Shown: one piece after another, positions 8,770 through 18,621 of the stretch
Numbering within the stretch: position 1 is the first letter of the stretch
Layout: each line of letters begins with the position of its first letter
Source of the DNA: Pleurocapsa sp. FMAR1
GTDB lineage: Bacteria; Cyanobacteriota; Cyanobacteriia; Cyanobacteriales; Xenococcaceae
DNA length: 64,000 nucleotides
Reading direction: 5' to 3'
Assembly (NCBI RefSeq): GCF_963665995.1
Contig: NZ_OY762512.1
Coordinates: 1,488,001-1,552,000, forward strand
Notes under the pieces: generated by a model
Database searches by the model: none
Seen by the model: only the letters and a program-made list of their open reading frames with translations
Told to the model about the DNA's origin: nothing
Made by a program: the position numbers and the translations under genes

Positions 8770-9333
8770 CTATCCCTTATTGCTTTTTAGCGGATCGTGT
8801 CCCCAATTCATCAGCGAATAACGCCAGGGAGTTTTCTCTATATCTCCTGATGGTTTTTGTGCCAAATGACGATGAACATAGCCCACCACTTTTTTCATGT
8901 GTTTAAAGTCTTTTTTCTGATAGTCAGACAGATCTTTATTCAAAATTTTGGCAATTTTCTTGCCAGACTTACGCCCTTTGATTTTTCCTTTTTTATCTTT
9001 TTGTCCTACAGAATTGCTTTCATCCGTTTTTAGCCATTGCTTAATTTTGGAAGCATTCATGTTGACTGTTGATTGAAAGTCTTCTAATACTTCTTGCTGT
9101 TTAGGCTTGAGCTTTTTAGCGTCTTTAACAGAAGACAAAGCTCTAGTTTTGTGTACGCTGGTTTTGCCTGTATTTTCGTTTTCAACTAAATAGCGGGGTT
9201 TATTTTCAGTCGCGCTGATTTTTCTACCATTTAGCGTAGTAGATTCAGTAATTTTTTGAGTTACTTTTCCAGTAGTTTCTCCTCTTCCTACCTTCCACTT
9301 CACGCGATCGCCCTGCTTGAATTTAGTTGTCAT
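8770..9333 (-). CDS. DUF2945 (Tudor-like) plus DUF3140 fusion
   Basis: 187 aa, very basic. Residues 1-68 ('KFKQGDRVKWKVGRGETTGKV', 'PRYLVENENTGKTSVHKTRAL') form the DUF2945/hypervirulence-associated Tudor-like barrel. The rest ('EVLEDFQSTVNMNASKIKQWLKT', 'GRKSGKKIAKILNK', 'HMKKVVGYVHRHLAQKP', 'TPWRYSLMNWGHDPLK') matches DUF3140. Both domains are usually separate small proteins; here they are one chain. Placed 20 bp before the topoisomerase IB gene in the same direction, it may be a chromatin-like or DNA-associated partner; that role is inferred from charge and context only. Confidence 0.75.
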   Translation of the reverse strand: MTTKFKQGDRVKWKVGRGETTGKVTQKITESTTLNGRKISATENKPRYLVENENTGKTSVHKTRALSSVKDAKKLKPKQQEVLEDFQSTVNMNASKIKQWLKTDESNSVGQKDKKGKIKGRKSGKKIAKILNKDLSDYQKKDFKHMKKVVGYVHRHLAQKPSGDIEKTPWRYSLMNWGHDPLKSNKG

Positions 9334-9487
9334 AGTTTAAAGTTATTTGAAATCTCATCTTTAAGATAATGGCTGATCGATCGGTATTTCAACCTCTTCT
9401 AAAAGACTGATTTTTAACCAAAGCTATTAGCTAAACGATTCTAACTCTCTCTTCTGTATCGAATAAAAGGAAAGTTTTAAATAGAAA

Positions 9488-9871
9488 CTATTGACAATTA
9501 ATCTGTAACCATGCAGTTAAATCTATTTCGGATACCTCCGACTTAGCAACACCTAACATAATCTTTACCACCTCTACTTCGGTTGCTACAAAACTAACCC
9601 CGTTAATTTCTAAAAAGACAGCCATCACAATAAATGCAGTCCGCTTGTTTCCATCAACAAAAGGGTGATTAATAGCGATCGCATAGCTCAACGCAGCAGC
9701 CAACTCATATAAATTAGCACCTTGATTGTAGTTGGCAATGTTAGTAGGTCTATATAATGCGCTTTCTAAACTCCCTTCATCTATAAATCCAGTCGCCCCA
9801 CCAAAAAGAGCAAGATGTTGAACGTGGATGGCTTTGGCTTGATCTAGAGTAACAAATCTAACTTGGCTCAT
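9488..9871 (-). CDS. Doc-type (Fic fold) toxin
   Basis: 127 aa, the usual Doc length. It carries the Fic motif 'HPFVDGNKRTAF' with catalytic His and the GNK phosphate loop, and the Doc-typical 'IHVQHLALFGGATGFIDEGSLESAL'. In P1 Doc the variant HxFxDxNKR motif acts as a kinase on EF-Tu; the residue after Asp here is Gly, as in many chromosomal Doc homologues, so target and reaction cannot be fixed. Its ATG overlaps the antitoxin stop by four bases, a classic type II TA layout. Confidence 0.9.
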   Translation of the reverse strand: MSQVRFVTLDQAKAIHVQHLALFGGATGFIDEGSLESALYRPTNIANYNQGANLYELAAALSYAIAINHPFVDGNKRTAFIVMAVFLEINGVSFVATEVEVVKIMLGVAKSEVSEIDLTAWLQINCQ

Positions 9872-10089
9872 TTTGCCAACTCTTTAAGAGCGTTACGATA
9901 GCGATTAGAAATTCCTTTAGCAGCTTCCATTACCTCGGCAAATTCTGGGTCATAAGGAGTTATTAGAACCCCTTCGGGAGTTTTTGTAACGTACAAACAG
10001 TCTCCTTCGGTAACATTTAACTGATCGAGAAGCTCTTTGGGTATACTCGCACCCAGCGAATTACCTATTCGGCGAATGTTTAATTTCAT
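9868..10089 (-). CDS. AbrB/MazE-type antitoxin
   Basis: 73 aa swapped-hairpin DNA-binding protein: 'LNIRRIGNSLGASIPKELLDQLNVTEGDCLYV' is the SpoVT/AbrB fold, and the C-terminal 'FAEVMEAAKGISNRYRNALKELAK' is the toxin-neutralising tail. Upstream gene of the pair, as expected for autoregulation. An imperfect palindrome of the type GTAACTAC/GTAACTAC occurs at about 10098-10116 just before it and could be the operator; this is inference. Confidence 0.88.
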   Translation of the reverse strand: MKLNIRRIGNSLGASIPKELLDQLNVTEGDCLYVTKTPEGVLITPYDPEFAEVMEAAKGISNRYRNALKELAK

Positions 10090-10265
10090 TATTTACGCTT
10101 GTAACTACTTTCGTAACTACAATAGTATCATAATCTACATCGTACTTTAATCATGCAACACCACATTTCATCAATGCGATCGATAATTCCATCTACAGTA
10201 AGATGTATTTTTGGTTAAATATCTACAAAATAGAGACGCAGTAAAAAAAGACTTATTTTATCTTA

Positions 10266-10826
10266 ATGAACGACCAAAAACATCAAAAACGTGCTGTAGG
10301 GACATTTGCTACCAGCCAAGATGCCGAAGCAGCCTTAATAGAGCTTAGAGATGCAGGTTTTAATATGGATCGAATATCGGCGATCGCTCAAAACCCAGAT
10401 AAAAAGGAAAAATTAGCCGATGTGGAAGTCAAAGCAACATCCCAAAGAGTCAAGGGAAGTGCGGAAACAGGAGCTTTTATGGGAGCGACAACAGGGGGGA
10501 TATTAGGCTTAATTGGGAGCTTAGGTATTTTAGCGATACCTGGCGTAGGAGTGGCTACAGAGGTTGCCGTATTGTTGGGTAATGCTCTTTTGGGCAGCGG
10601 TATTGGTGCAGCAGGAGGAAGTTTAGTTGGTGCGCTAATTGGCTGGGGAATTCCTGAAGAGCAAGCAGTTTACTACGATCAGCTTTTATCCCAGGGAATT
10701 TATCTGGTTTTAGTAGAAGGTACGGAAGCAGAAATAAACGGTGCAGAAGCTATTTTGCTTAATCGTCAAATCAGCAACTGGTATATTTATAATGCTCCTC
10801 GCAACAGTGGCGTATTAGGAGTTTGA
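10266..10826 (+). CDS. YflT-like general stress protein with glycine-zipper membrane segment
   Basis: 186 aa. Residues 8-50 ('AVGTFATSQDAEAALIELRDAGFNMDRISAIAQNPD') form the heat-induced YflT/general stress 17M domain. Residues 65-130 are glycine- and alanine-rich hydrophobic segments ('GAFMGATTGGILGLIGSLGI', 'GSGIGAAGGSLVGALIGWGI') that read as glycine-zipper membrane helices. The C-terminal 'YDQLLSQGIYLVLVEGTEAEI' repeats the first fold. Ten bases separate it from the DedA gene, so they are probably co-transcribed as a membrane-stress pair. Confidence 0.8.
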   Translation: MNDQKHQKRAVGTFATSQDAEAALIELRDAGFNMDRISAIAQNPDKKEKLADVEVKATSQRVKGSAETGAFMGATTGGILGLIGSLGILAIPGVGVATEVAVLLGNALLGSGIGAAGGSLVGALIGWGIPEEQAVYYDQLLSQGIYLVLVEGTEAEINGAEAILLNRQISNWYIYNAPRNSGVLGV

Positions 10827-10836
10827 GAACTGTTTC

Positions 10837-11439
10837 ATGCTTGAATTTATTGTTAATAGTATAAATTCTCTTGGTTACGTAGGAATTGCTTTCTTGATGG
10901 CGTTGGAAAACATAATACCGCCTATTCCTTCAGAACTAATTATGCCTTTAGCTGGGTTTGCCGTAACTCAGGGCAAGCTAAACTTAATTAGCGTAATTAT
11001 AGCAGGGACTATAGGTTCAGTAGCAGGAGCAATTCCCTGGTATTTTCTGGGAAAATATTGGGGCTTAAAACGCACCAAAGCGATCGCTGACAAATATGGC
11101 AAATGGTTGAGCGTTTCTGGCGCAGATGTAGAGCAGGCTAAAAACTGGTTTGATAGAAGAGGCTATATTGCAACAGCTATTGGTCGTCTTATACCAGGCA
11201 TTAGAACTTATATATCTATTCCCGCAGGCATTAGCAAGATGTCTTTACTACCTTTTTTGGCTTATTCAACGGCAGGATCGGTTGTTTGGGTTAGCTTGTT
11301 GACTTATGCTGGCTATATTTTGGGGGAAAACTACGAATTGGTAGGAACTTATCTCAAGCCCATAAGCATTTTAGTTGCTATTGCTGTAATTTCTTTAGTG
11401 ATCTACTGGGTTATAAAAAGAAAAAAACACCACATTTAA
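10837..11439 (+). CDS. DedA/VTT-family membrane protein
   Basis: 200 aa. DedA signature 'ENIIPPIPSELIMPLAGF' near the N-terminus, then 'GTIGSVAGAIPWYFLGKYWG', and the re-entrant arginine motif 'GRLIPGIRTYISIPAGISKM', followed by further membrane helices. DedA proteins are lipid-carrier or phospholipid flippases needed for envelope homeostasis and pH/antimicrobial tolerance. Downstream member of a two-gene unit with the YflT-like stress gene. Confidence 0.92.
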   Translation: MLEFIVNSINSLGYVGIAFLMALENIIPPIPSELIMPLAGFAVTQGKLNLISVIIAGTIGSVAGAIPWYFLGKYWGLKRTKAIADKYGKWLSVSGADVEQAKNWFDRRGYIATAIGRLIPGIRTYISIPAGISKMSLLPFLAYSTAGSVVWVSLLTYAGYILGENYELVGTYLKPISILVAIAVISLVIYWVIKRKKHHI

Positions 11440-12166
11440 CTGAAGTTAATCAATTTTCAAAACCCAATCAAAGCGAGAATCGCTACAGCCTAGGTCAATT
11501 GATTGGAATGGCTATAAAGTTGCTAACTGTTAGTCTGTTACCTAAGACCGTTTTGATGAAGGATTGCGCCTTCCCTCGGTAACAACTAAGCAGAGGAAGC
11601 GATAAAAACTCTGCACCTAGTTAGCTTAACTTCAATTATTACTGTCCAAGAATCTGGCGATCGCTCTCCTTCGATTCTCAGCAATGGGTCACAACGGTAC
11701 AACCCCCATCCAGTAAAATTTGTTTTTAGTTACATCAATTATATTAAGCGAAATTTAGGCTGGTGGATTCGGTCATAAGTTATACTCTTTCTCTAAACCT
11801 TTTACAAAATAAGTAACTTTTGGATTATATCTTTTTAAATACGTAGAAACTCTTAGATTCATTAGGTACAAATTTTTACCCTTTACCTAAACGAAATTAG
11901 AGTGTACTTCATCAATACAAAAAGTGCTATCTAAATCTTTTCAAGTCAGCGCAGACACCGCCATCCATAATCAAAATATTAAACTAAGAACAATTGATTA
12001 AAATGAGAATTACTAACTACTAACAGTAGCATTTTAGATTTCATTATACTTCTTGCATGAATATATTTTTTCAATACTGGTTTTAAATTCCTGACCTCTG
12101 ACCTCATTCTCAACTGATATTTCTGACTCGTGCAAGAGGTCTATTTATTAGCTATATTTTGTATCA
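11440..12166. other. Long spacer (about 730 bp) without a gene
   Basis: No credible protein-coding frame on either strand. The first third contains a nested set of inverted repeats (separate entry). The rest is AT-rich and shows no recognised element. A HIP1 site lies near 11660. Confidence 0.5.
11522..11625. ncRNA. Candidate structured RNA element with competing stems
   Basis: Inverted repeats are nested: GTTACC (11537-11542)/GGTAAC (11578-11583) enclosing GAAGG (11558-11562)/CCTTC (11569-11573), then GCAGAG (11590-11595)/CTCTGC (11609-11614). An outer GCTAACT (11522-11528)/AGTTAGC (11619-11625) closes the whole. The segment 11618-11622 could instead pair with AACTA at 11584-11588 to extend the second hairpin, so two folds compete. 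No known cyanobacterial RNA family is recognised and the strand is undecided. Confidence 0.35.
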
Positions 12167-12673
12167 ATGTCTAATAAATTGCTTCTAACTTCTTTTCAAA
12201 CTTGGCTACCTCACCAAATATCAAATTCTTCTGATGACTTACTAGAAACAATCCAAAAGCGGCGATTTGCTGAGGATTCTTTATTCTTTCTTAGAAAGCT
12301 ACCTGTTGATATAGAATTAGCTTCTGGGCAAGTTATCGAAAAGATTAAAGCTATCAAGCCTACAGCCATTGTTTGCTGCGGAATGGCAGAATCAAGAGAA
12401 AAACTGACGGTAGAGTCTAATGCTGTTTGCAGAGAAAACTGTATTTTTACTATGGTCGATCTCAATAAAATGATTACTTGTTTGGCAGATACTGAGGTAA
12501 GTCATAATGCAGGCAAGTTTGTTTGCGAGGGCTTGTATTATGCAATTCTCAAATATACTCAAGCAAATGCTCTGAACATCCCCTGTATTTTTATTCATGT
12601 TCCTGTGCTTAACGCTAGAAACATAGATGTTGTTCAAGAAGACCTTACCGCCATTATTAATTTCTTGCTTTGA
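12167..12673 (+). CDS. Pyroglutamyl-peptidase I-like (peptidase C15) protein
   Basis: 168 aa. The catalytic triad of peptidase C15 can be placed: Glu83 in 'SREKLTVESNA', Cys120 in 'NAGKFVCEGLYYAIL' and His144 in 'IPCIFIHVPVL'. 'LLLTSFQTW' at the N-terminus corresponds to the family's 'VLvTGF..F' strand. These enzymes remove N-terminal pyroglutamate from peptides. It is shorter than the usual 200-215 aa and the substrate loops are reduced, so activity is likely but specificity is uncertain. Monocistronic after a long spacer. Confidence 0.75.
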   Translation: MSNKLLLTSFQTWLPHQISNSSDDLLETIQKRRFAEDSLFFLRKLPVDIELASGQVIEKIKAIKPTAIVCCGMAESREKLTVESNAVCRENCIFTMVDLNKMITCLADTEVSHNAGKFVCEGLYYAILKYTQANALNIPCIFIHVPVLNARNIDVVQEDLTAIINFLL

Positions 12674-12896
12674 AGATCTCCTGCATAAATGACGAGGGAT
12701 TTCTCCACGCACTTCCCTATCAAAGCAAAACTAACAAGTCACGGCTGTTTGTCCATACAAAAATAAAGCCGACATGGACATATTCTTGGCTCGGCGATCG
12801 CACTTCAATTAGCAAAAAGCAGTCACAGATTAATCCGCCTCAAGACGACGGAATAATCTGCGACTCTAAAGTAAAAAATTATTCTTTAAATTTAGA

Positions 12897-13007
12897 TTAA
12901 CCTTCTCTTTGATCTTTTTCAGTCTGAATAAAGAGAATAAGCAAGAAGACAGTAGGAACCAAAACAAATAGGATAGTAGCTACAAATCCCAGGTCATTAA
13001 CTTCCAT
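12897..13007 (-). CDS. psbM: Photosystem II reaction-centre protein M
   Basis: 36-aa single-span membrane protein starting '[20 protein letters not shown]' and continuing '[16 protein letters not shown]'. This is the PsbM pattern (MQVNxLGFxATxLFxxxPTxFLLILYxQT), a subunit at the PSII dimer interface in the thylakoid. It is too short for routine ORF lists. It is read from the minus strand, with the ATG at 13007 and stop at 12897-12899. It lies about 90 bp downstream of the ferredoxin gene in the same direction. Confidence 0.95.
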   Translation of the reverse strand: MEVNDLGFVATILFVLVPTVFLLILFIQTEKDQREG

Positions 13008-13098
13008 ATAATAGCAGCCCCTAAATAAGTGATTATAAAAATGATATTCTTATTCTAGAATATCATTACTTAGGCGAATTAGGTGCATCGACCCATGC

Positions 13099-13413
13099 TT
13101 ATTTTTTCTTAGAAGGCTTTGGTTTGGTAATAATTTTCACCGGTCCATTAACCATAGTTTGGCAAGCTAATCGGTAATTATCAGGTTTTTTCTTTAGTCT
13201 GCGTTTTTCAAAATCCGTTTTAGGAGATAAATTTTCCATTCCTTCGGCAACTTCAACAACACAGGTGGAACATTGACCAGAACCACCGCAGTTTCTTAGT
13301 TTTCCTCCAAGGGTATAAATATCAACTCGATTTTGGATCGCTTTTTCGCGCAAATTAGAACCCATTGCTGCGATCACTTCCGTATTTTCCTTTTCAAAGG
13401 AAATTGTCGTCAT
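13099..13413 (-). CDS. 2Fe-2S ferredoxin (plant/adrenodoxin-like fold)
   Basis: 104 aa. Cluster ligands Cys42, Cys48 and Cys51 in '[17 protein letters not shown]' plus Cys84 in 'YRLACQT' give the CX5CX2C...C set of the 2Fe-2S ferredoxin fold. The lysine-rich tail ('KPKPSKKK') and basic insert 'EKRRLKKKP' differ from acidic photosynthetic PetF, so it probably serves a dedicated partner rather than bulk photosynthetic electron flow. Same direction as psbM. Confidence 0.88.
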   Translation of the reverse strand: MTTISFEKENTEVIAAMGSNLREKAIQNRVDIYTLGGKLRNCGGSGQCSTCVVEVAEGMENLSPKTDFEKRRLKKKPDNYRLACQTMVNGPVKIITKPKPSKKK

Positions 13414-13536
13414 AGAAAATTCCTCTTCTTAAATTCTATTTACTATAATTTTAAGAAATCATAAGAGATCATACATTGATTTCCAAGTTTACTATGTTTT
13501 GAAGTGTATACCTAAGCAAATAAGATGCTTCTTTAA

Positions 13537-14313
13537 TTAAACAATAGTCGGACACAGACTATGATGCCAATTCCAGCAATCAACTTGTTGCTGATTAATT
13601 TTGGTTTTTATCGCTATGGCTGCAACATAATTAGCTACAGGGAGATAAGAATACATTGACCAATTTGCCGTTGCTTGTTTGTTTCCATGAATGGCTTGTA
13701 AGCAGGAACCATTCTGGTCAAGACATATATTTACATCAGCCAATGAGCCTGTTAAACCGATACCAGTCGCTTTTAAATAAGCCTCTTTAGCAGTCCACAA
13801 CTGAAAAAATGCTTTATGTTGTTCTGTACCATTTAAACTGGCGATCGATTGAGATTCTTGAGCAGAAAAAAAACGCTGGGCAATTTTGGCTACATCTTCC
13901 ATTGACCGCAGATATTCTAGATCTACTCCAAGAGGATAATCGTAAGTAAAGCCATACAGAGCATATTCGTGAGAATGGGAGATATTGAACTGTAGTGAAC
14001 TATTGGAAAATGGTATTGCCAAGCTTGGTTTACCGCGATCGCCATAGTTAAAATTTACAGCAACAGGGCTTATTTGCAGATAATTTCCTAATAAATGTCT
14101 TAATATGCCTCTGGCTACAGTAAAGCGTCTTTTGTGTCGAGGGAATCGAAATTTGTTTGCTCTTGCTACTTCATCTTTAGATAAAAAACTGGCTAATTGT
14201 TCAACTACTGTTGATGATAAATCCAAATTGGCACGCCATAAATGAACGCGATCGCAGTTTAATGGAGGATGATACGGTGGATTTTTCCAGACTGAATTGT
14301 TGTTCTGGCTCAT
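13537..14313 (-). CDS. 4'-phosphopantetheinyl transferase (Sfp/HetI type)
   Basis: 258 aa. Motifs: 'FNISHSHEYALYGFTYDYPLGVDLEYL' (Mg and CoA binding; GVDLE) and 'FFQLWTAKEAYLKATGIGLTG' (WxxKEAxxKxxGxGL). It transfers the phosphopantetheine arm of CoA to carrier-protein serines. Cyanobacteria often have one broad Sfp-type enzyme serving fatty-acid, heterocyst-glycolipid and NRPS/PKS carriers. In this window the peptidyl carrier of the NRPS at 49-53 kb is an evident candidate substrate. Confidence 0.92.
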   Translation of the reverse strand: MSQNNNSVWKNPPYHPPLNCDRVHLWRANLDLSSTVVEQLASFLSKDEVARANKFRFPRHKRRFTVARGILRHLLGNYLQISPVAVNFNYGDRGKPSLAIPFSNSSLQFNISHSHEYALYGFTYDYPLGVDLEYLRSMEDVAKIAQRFFSAQESQSIASLNGTEQHKAFFQLWTAKEAYLKATGIGLTGSLADVNICLDQNGSCLQAIHGNKQATANWSMYSYLPVANYVAAIAIKTKINQQQVDCWNWHHSLCPTIV

Positions 14314-14383
14314 TCTTAGGAGATAAAATAGAAATTAATGATTTTGTCTAGGGCATTGCCCTGAAGCATTATCTTAATTTTGT

Positions 14384-15382
14384 TTACACCTGCGTTTGCG
14401 AAGTGAACACAAGACAGAGTTCAATTATCTTCGTTTGCAGTATTGCCAGTGCTTCGGCACCTTGTTTAAGGCTATATTCAAGCTCTAGCAGTAAGGGGGA
14501 TACTGCTAAAAGTTGCTGGGTACTTACACTGCTAATTTCTTGATTGATAAAATAAAGACGGTTAGGATTATTAATACCCGCAGCAGTTGCAATTACTTTA
14601 TTATCTTTTTCCCCCGTTGACTGCATCAGCTTAACTATTGTCCAGATGCGAAACTGCCCAACTAAAGTAGCAACTATCTTTAAGGCTGGTTCATTGCGGT
14701 TGATTAAATCTGTAACCAGTCCTAAAGAGCGATCGATATCCCCGTCTTTAATGGCTGCTGCTAACTTGAGACTGTTTTGAGTATTGCAGAGAACTAAAGC
14801 CGATACGGTGTTTTCATCTAAAACTCGATCGCTATCCCCTTGATAGATTTTTAATTTTTCTAATTCATTCCATAGTTGTCTGGTGTCATTGCCGACGGAT
14901 TCTGCTAAGGTTGCGATCGCTTTTGGGGTTAATTTAAGCTTTTTTGATTGAGCTACTTGCTTAACTTGAGCAGCAATAAGATCGCTTTTCCAAGGGGGAA
15001 TTAAACTAAAGTCTTTTACTTGAGCAACTTTTTGAATTAGCTTAGTTGAGCCTAATCTTTTATCCAGTTTTTTATCAGTAGTTAACAGTAAATGAGCGGT
15101 GTCGGGAATTACTTCTAAAGTACGTTTTAATTCTGATAAAATCTCTTCAGTCGGTTTTTGATGACAAAGATTGGTATCTGCTAGCCAAACCAAACGTTCT
15201 CCCATACCAAATACTGGGGTCATCGCTTGATTTAAACCTTCGATAATTGCTTGGGGACTGTCTGCTGCAATTTTATGGTAGTTAAACTGAAGCCAAGCAG
15301 GGTCGAGGACTTGAGCCTGTAGTTTCTTGACTGAATTGGCGATCGCAAAATCATCTTCGCCCCAATATAAATATACAGGCAT
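14384..15382 (-). CDS. holA: DNA polymerase III subunit delta
   Basis: 332 aa from the ATG at 15382. The frame stays open to 15430, but the extra 16 residues are hydrophobic and unlike the family, whereas 'MPVYLYWGEDDFAIANSVKKL' is the canonical HolA start. 'MTPVFGMGERLVWL', 'LLLTTDKKLDKRLGSTKLI', 'TPKAIATLAESVGNDTRQLWNELEKLKIY' and the C-terminal 'LAAAIKDGDIDRSLGLVTDLI' follow the family order. It opens the sliding clamp in the clamp-loader complex. Divergent from secA. Confidence 0.9.
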   Translation of the reverse strand: MPVYLYWGEDDFAIANSVKKLQAQVLDPAWLQFNYHKIAADSPQAIIEGLNQAMTPVFGMGERLVWLADTNLCHQKPTEEILSELKRTLEVIPDTAHLLLTTDKKLDKRLGSTKLIQKVAQVKDFSLIPPWKSDLIAAQVKQVAQSKKLKLTPKAIATLAESVGNDTRQLWNELEKLKIYQGDSDRVLDENTVSALVLCNTQNSLKLAAAIKDGDIDRSLGLVTDLINRNEPALKIVATLVGQFRIWTIVKLMQSTGEKDNKVIATAAGINNPNRLYFINQEISSVSTQQLLAVSPLLLELEYSLKQGAEALAILQTKIIELCLVFTSQTQV

Positions 15383-15643
15383 GATCGTTAAAGCTATGAC
15401 AAAATGTAACCAAAAAACAATTCTAATCACACTTCTATCTTAATGGTTAGTTCAATTTTTTCCCTAAAACTTATTGGCTGCAAAGCTTCTAGTCAATTAT
15501 GGGTAGATATCCCTAAACTCAGTGTAACTAGGCAAATGGTAGAATTATTAAAAGTTATTAATATAGCTATCCAACTGGGCAATTAAGACTTAAAAAGCAA
15601 ATATTAGACAGATAGAAATACGGGTTATTCATAAAAAAATACT

Positions 15644-18502
15644 ATGTTCAAGAAACTGCTAGGCGATCCCAACGCACGTAAACTAAAGAAATTTCAACCG
15701 TTGGTGGCAGAAGTCAACCTCATTGAAGAGGATATTAAGGATTTATCTGACGAAGAGTTGAGAGCTAAAACAGCAGAATTTCGCCAGCAAATCAACAAAG
15801 CTACTAACGACGAAGAAATTAAAGATATTCTTGATGATATTTTGCCCGAAGCTTTCGCTGTAGTTAGGGAAGCAGCAATTCGCGTTTTGGGAATGCGCCA
15901 TTATGATGTGCAGATACTTGGAGGCATAGTATTACATAAAGGGCAAATTGCCGAAATGAAAACTGGGGAAGGTAAAACCCTAGTGTGTACTTTGCCTGCA
16001 TATCTTAATGGTTTGACAGGCAAAGGAGTTCACGTTGTTACGGTCAACGATTACCTAGCCCGCAGAGACGCGGAATGGATGGGGCAGGTTCACCGTTTTC
16101 TTGGCTTAAGCGTAGGCTTAATTCAGGCAGGAATGAGTCCAGCAGAAAGAAGAAAAAACTATGCCTGCGATCTTACCTATACCACTAACAGTGAGTTGGG
16201 CTTTGATTATCTACGGGATAATATGGCTGTGTCTATGGAAGAAGTTGTCCAGCGTCCTTTCAACTACTGTGTAATTGACGAGGTAGATTCTGTGCTGGTT
16301 GATGAAGCCAGAACACCTTTGATCATCTCAGGACAGGTAGAACGCCCAACAGAAAAGTATCTTCAGGCTTCCCAGGTAGCAGCGCAACTAGTCAAGCAAG
16401 TAGAAAATTATGACGAAGAGGTCAATGGTGACGAAGGCATTGGTGATTACGAGGTAGACGAAAAAGCCCGTAATATTCTCATGACCGACGAAGGTTTTGC
16501 TCATGCAGAAGAAATTATCGGCGTAACGGATTTATACGACCCTGATAACCCTTGGGCGCACTATGTCTCCAATGCTGTTAAAGCTAAAGAACTCTTTACT
16601 AAAGACGTTCACTATTTGGTACGCAATGACGAGATTGTAATCGTCGATGAGTTTACTGGACGTGTACTAGCAGGAAGACGCTGGAGTGACGGCCTGCACC
16701 AAGCAATTGAAGCCAAAGAAGGTGTACAAATCCAAAAAGAAACACAAACCTTAGCCAGTATTACTTATCAAAACTTTTTCTTGCTTTATCCGACCCTAGC
16801 AGGGATGACGGGGACAGCGAAAACCGAGGAAACTGAGTTTGAAAAGGTTTACAATCTTCAGGTAACAATCATTCCTACTAACTTATCTTCAAGAAGAGCC
16901 GACCTTTCCGATGTAGTCTTTAAAAAAGAGCTTGGTAAGTGGCAAGCTGTTGCCGAAGACTGCGCTAATATGCACTCTTTAGGTCGTCCTGTTTTAGTCG
17001 GTACTACTAGCGTTGAAAAATCAGAAACAATTTCTCAATTGCTACAGCAAAAGGGTATTGAACATAATCTGCTCAATGCCAAACCTGAAAACGTCGAGAG
17101 AGAGTCAGAAATCGTGGCTCAAGCTGGTCGTAAAACTGCCGTAACTATCGCGACCAATATGGCTGGTAGAGGAACGGACATTATCTTAGGTGGTAACGCT
17201 GACTACATGGCAAGGCTTAAAGTTAGAGAATATTTAATGCCTAAAATAGTTGCCCCTGAAGATGATGATTTTATGGCATCAGTTCCAGGGATAAATATGA
17301 GCAAAAATGGTGCTAAGGGTTTTGGTGCTAACGCCAATGGCAAGAAAGCAAAAACCTGGAAAGCATCTCCCCAAATTTTTCCCACAGAACTATCAATAGA
17401 AGCGGAAAAGATGCTCAAGGAAACGGTTAAGTTTGCCGTGCAGCAATATGGCGAACAAAGTTTACCTGAGCTTGAAGTAGAAGAAAAAATTGCTGTAGCA
17501 GCAGAAAATGCTCCTGTAGATGACCCTGTACTGCAAAAACTGCGGTCAGCTTACCAAGTTATTCGTAAAGAGTACGATAAGTTTACCGATGCAGAGCATA
17601 AAGAGGTAATTGCTAACGGTGGGCTACACGTAGTTGGCACAGAACGCCATGATTCTCGTCGGGTAGATAATCAGTTGCGAGGCAGGGCAGGAAGACAGGG
17701 TGACCCTGGTTCAACCAGATTTTTCCTTAGTTTAGATGATAACCTGTTGCGGATCTTTGGTGGCGATCGCGTTGAAAAACTGATGAATATGATGCGCGTT
17801 GAAGACGATATGCCCATTGAGTCTAAAATGCTGACCAACTCTTTAGAAGGAGCGCAAAAGAAAGTGGAAACTTTCTATTATGATACCCGCAAGCAGGTCT
17901 TTGAATATGATGAGGTGATGAATAATCAGCGTCGTGCTATTTATGCCGAACGCCGCCGTGTATTAGAGGGTTTCGACCTCAAAGAACAAGTGATTCAGTA
18001 TGCAGAGAAAACCATGGGGGAAATTGTCGATGCTTATGTTAACCCCGAATTACCTCCTGAAGAATGGAAACTAGATAAGATGGTGGATAAAGCCAAAGAG
18101 TTTATCTATCTGCTCGAAGATGTCGAACCTGCTCATATAGAAGACATGACCGTTAATGAAATGAAAAATTTCTTATGTGAAGAGGTTCGTAAAGCCTATG
18201 ACATTAAAGAACATCAAATTGACAGTATGCAGCCAGGGTTAATGCGCCAAGCAGAAAGATTTTTTATTCTGCAACAGATTGATACTCTATGGCGGGAACA
18301 CTTACAGGCGATGGACGCTCTGCGGGAATCTATCGGTTTACGAGGTTATGGACAAAAAGATCCTCTGATTGAATACAAACAAGAGGGCTACGAAATGTTC
18401 TTGGAAATGATGATTGATATTCGTCGTAATGTTGTTTATTCTCTCTTCCAATTCCAACCGCAAACTCAGCCTCCTCAGCAAGCAGAAGTACAAGCAGTTT
18501 AA
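15644..18502 (+). CDS. secA: Preprotein translocase ATPase SecA
   Basis: 952 aa, full length. Walker A '[10 protein letters not shown]', '[13 protein letters not shown]', DEAD-like '[21 protein letters not shown]', the preprotein-crosslinking region, '[15 protein letters not shown]' and '[22 protein letters not shown]' are all present, followed by the helical scaffold and wing ('[31 protein letters not shown]'). It drives Sec export across the plasma and thylakoid membranes. The C-terminus ends in a proline/glutamine tail without the zinc SEC-C motif, as is common in cyanobacteria. A perfect terminator follows 20 bp after the stop. Confidence 0.98.
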   Translation: MFKKLLGDPNARKLKKFQPLVAEVNLIEEDIKDLSDEELRAKTAEFRQQINKATNDEEIKDILDDILPEAFAVVREAAIRVLGMRHYDVQILGGIVLHKGQIAEMKTGEGKTLVCTLPAYLNGLTGKGVHVVTVNDYLARRDAEWMGQVHRFLGLSVGLIQAGMSPAERRKNYACDLTYTTNSELGFDYLRDNMAVSMEEVVQRPFNYCVIDEVDSVLVDEARTPLIISGQVERPTEKYLQASQVAAQLVKQVENYDEEVNGDEGIGDYEVDEKARNILMTDEGFAHAEEIIGVTDLYDPDNPWAHYVSNAVKAKELFTKDVHYLVRNDEIVIVDEFTGRVLAGRRWSDGLHQAIEAKEGVQIQKETQTLASITYQNFFLLYPTLAGMTGTAKTEETEFEKVYNLQVTIIPTNLSSRRADLSDVVFKKELGKWQAVAEDCANMHSLGRPVLVGTTSVEKSETISQLLQQKGIEHNLLNAKPENVERESEIVAQAGRKTAVTIATNMAGRGTDIILGGNADYMARLKVREYLMPKIVAPEDDDFMASVPGINMSKNGAKGFGANANGKKAKTWKASPQIFPTELSIEAEKMLKETVKFAVQQYGEQSLPELEVEEKIAVAAENAPVDDPVLQKLRSAYQVIRKEYDKFTDAEHKEVIANGGLHVVGTERHDSRRVDNQLRGRAGRQGDPGSTRFFLSLDDNLLRIFGGDRVEKLMNMMRVEDDMPIESKMLTNSLEGAQKKVETFYYDTRKQVFEYDEVMNNQRRAIYAERRRVLEGFDLKEQVIQYAEKTMGEIVDAYVNPELPPEEWKLDKMVDKAKEFIYLLEDVEPAHIEDMTVNEMKNFLCEEVRKAYDIKEHQIDSMQPGLMRQAERFFILQQIDTLWREHLQAMDALRESIGLRGYGQKDPLIEYKQEGYEMFLEMMIDIRRNVVYSLFQFQPQTQPPQQAEVQAV

Positions 18503-18522
18503 GAAAATCCTCACTAGAAATT

Positions 18523-18550
18523 AAAAAGCCAGCAATATTGCTGGCTTTTT
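18523..18550 (+). terminator. Intrinsic terminator of secA
   Basis: Perfect 14-bp inverted repeat: AAAAAGCCAGCAAT at 18523-18536 and its complement ending in a T-run at 18537-18550. Confidence 0.9.
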
Positions 18551-18621
18551 AATTTTTACTATAATCCTTGATACATTTACGCGACGCAATAGGAGAATAG
18601 AAAAGGTAGTAACCCCATAAC

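Noticed and set aside
12670-12900. 76-codon frame overlapping the end of the peptidase C15 gene
   Set aside because: No recognisable protein character, poor start context and collision with the end of antisense psbM. Treated as chance.
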